A stretch of DNA of 6,348 nt from assembly GCA_934457515.1 (NCBI GenBank), contig CAKSHV010000093.1, positions 1 to 6,348 on the forward strand, read 5' to 3'. This DNA comes from an uncultured Clostridia bacterium. Lineage in GTDB: Bacteria; Bacillota; Clostridia; RGIG6154. Positions 5,932 to 6,348 of this stretch are shown here, piece by piece. The notes under the pieces were generated by a model, which had not been told where the DNA came from, made no database searches, and saw nothing but the letters and a program-made list of their open reading frames with translations. The position numbers and the translations under genes are program-made. Within the stretch, counting starts at the first letter, position 1; each line of letters begins with the position of its first letter.

Positions 5932-6348
5932 ATGAAAACGCCCGATTATTTTAATCTGCTTTTCTTTAAAACTGATAAATATGAATATTCTTCGCCGCAT
6001 GTCTGCGATTTTTCAAACATACCCCGCCCGCACTTTTGTATGGGACTGATTTTAGAGGGCGGCGGCATCTTTATGCAGGAGGGCGAAGAGGACATTGCTG
6101 TGCATAAAGGCGACATGATTTTTGTGCCGATTACATCAAGATATATTTCAAAATGGAGCGGCAGCCCGAACACGGCCTATGTGAGTCTGCACTTTGCTTT
6201 TTCGCCCGGACAGGGCATTTCCGAAAAAGACAATTACAAACTGCAGAAAATAACACCGCCCGATTTTAGGCAAATGACAGACGATTATCTTTTTATTTTA
6301 AACAATCAAGAAGACAGCGACCTTTCGGTTAAATGCGCGGTATTAAGC
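5932..6348 (+). CDS. Probable AraC-family transcriptional regulator, N-terminal cupin sensor domain (truncated by the window)
   Basis: The frame is open for 139 codons to the right edge from ATG 5932, which has GGAGG 6 nt upstream. The sequence looks like the AraC-type ligand-binding cupin domain: a conserved MGLILEGGGIF (37-47), then the small-barrel motif KGDMIFVP (59-66), a W-containing strand (74) and VSLHFAF (84-90), followed by a helical linker from about residue 108. The DNA-binding helix-turn-helix half, expected some 130-160 residues further on, lies outside the window, so the family call rests on the sensor half and on gene context. The gene is divergent from the SDR operon with 118 nt between the start codons, the usual arrangement for a local regulator acting on its neighbour. 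There is no signal peptide or membrane segment. The effector is probably a small polar molecule, but it cannot be named. Confidence 0.82.
   Translation, partial: MKTPDYFNLLFFKTDKYEYSSPHVCDFSNIPRPHFCMGLILEGGGIFMQEGEEDIAVHKGDMIFVPITSRYISKWSGSPNTAYVSLHFAFSPGQGISEKDNYKLQKITPPDFRQMTDDYLFILNNQEDSDLSVKCAVLS

Overview
The window looks like a stretch of a Clostridia-type (Bacillota) chromosome. The reasons are strong AGGAGG-like ribosome binding sites ahead of every gene, frequent TTG starts, consensus sigma-A type promoters, mixed AT-rich and GC-rich codon use, and protein families common in gut Clostridia. No mobile element, CRISPR array, tRNA or rRNA is visible. Gene density is very high and the largest gap between genes is about 118 bases. 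Species cannot be fixed from the sequence alone.

There are three transcription units. (1) Positions 1-2810, minus strand: two FAD-dependent oxidoreductases in tandem. The upstream one is an HI0933/BaiN-family flavoprotein (1516-2745). The downstream one is a COG2509-type FAD-dependent dehydrogenase (1-1512) whose C-terminus runs off the left edge. Both appear to start with TTG, and they are driven by a near-perfect promoter (TTGACT, 17 nt, TATAAT) at 2782-2810. (2) Positions 2814-5876, minus strand: a compact operon. It reads in order a short-chain dehydrogenase/reductase (SDR, 5088-5813), a second SDR that is clearly a pseudogene (4615-5061), a PIG3-type NAD(P)H:quinone oxidoreductase (3621-4604) and a type I 3-dehydroquinate dehydratase-like protein (2845-3606). 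It ends in a perfect 16-bp-arm intrinsic terminator overlapping the last stop codon. (3) Positions 5859-6348, plus strand: a divergent gene with a perfect consensus promoter (TTGACA, 17 nt, TATAAT). It encodes the cupin-like sensor domain of a probable AraC-family regulator and runs off the right edge.

The likely biology is a small, locally regulated catabolic or redox operon (SDR, quinone/enone reductase, dehydroquinase-like lyase) controlled by the divergent AraC-type regulator, next to an independent flavoprotein pair. The substrate cannot be read from the sequence. A quinate/shikimate-like or other cyclic polyol/keto-acid substrate is a reasonable hypothesis because of the dehydroquinase fold with its catalytic residues kept. 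The most notable items are the decayed SDR copy inside an otherwise intact operon, the overlapping divergent promoters, and the fusion of the operon terminator to the next unit's promoter. I see no strong case for a wholly new type of system.
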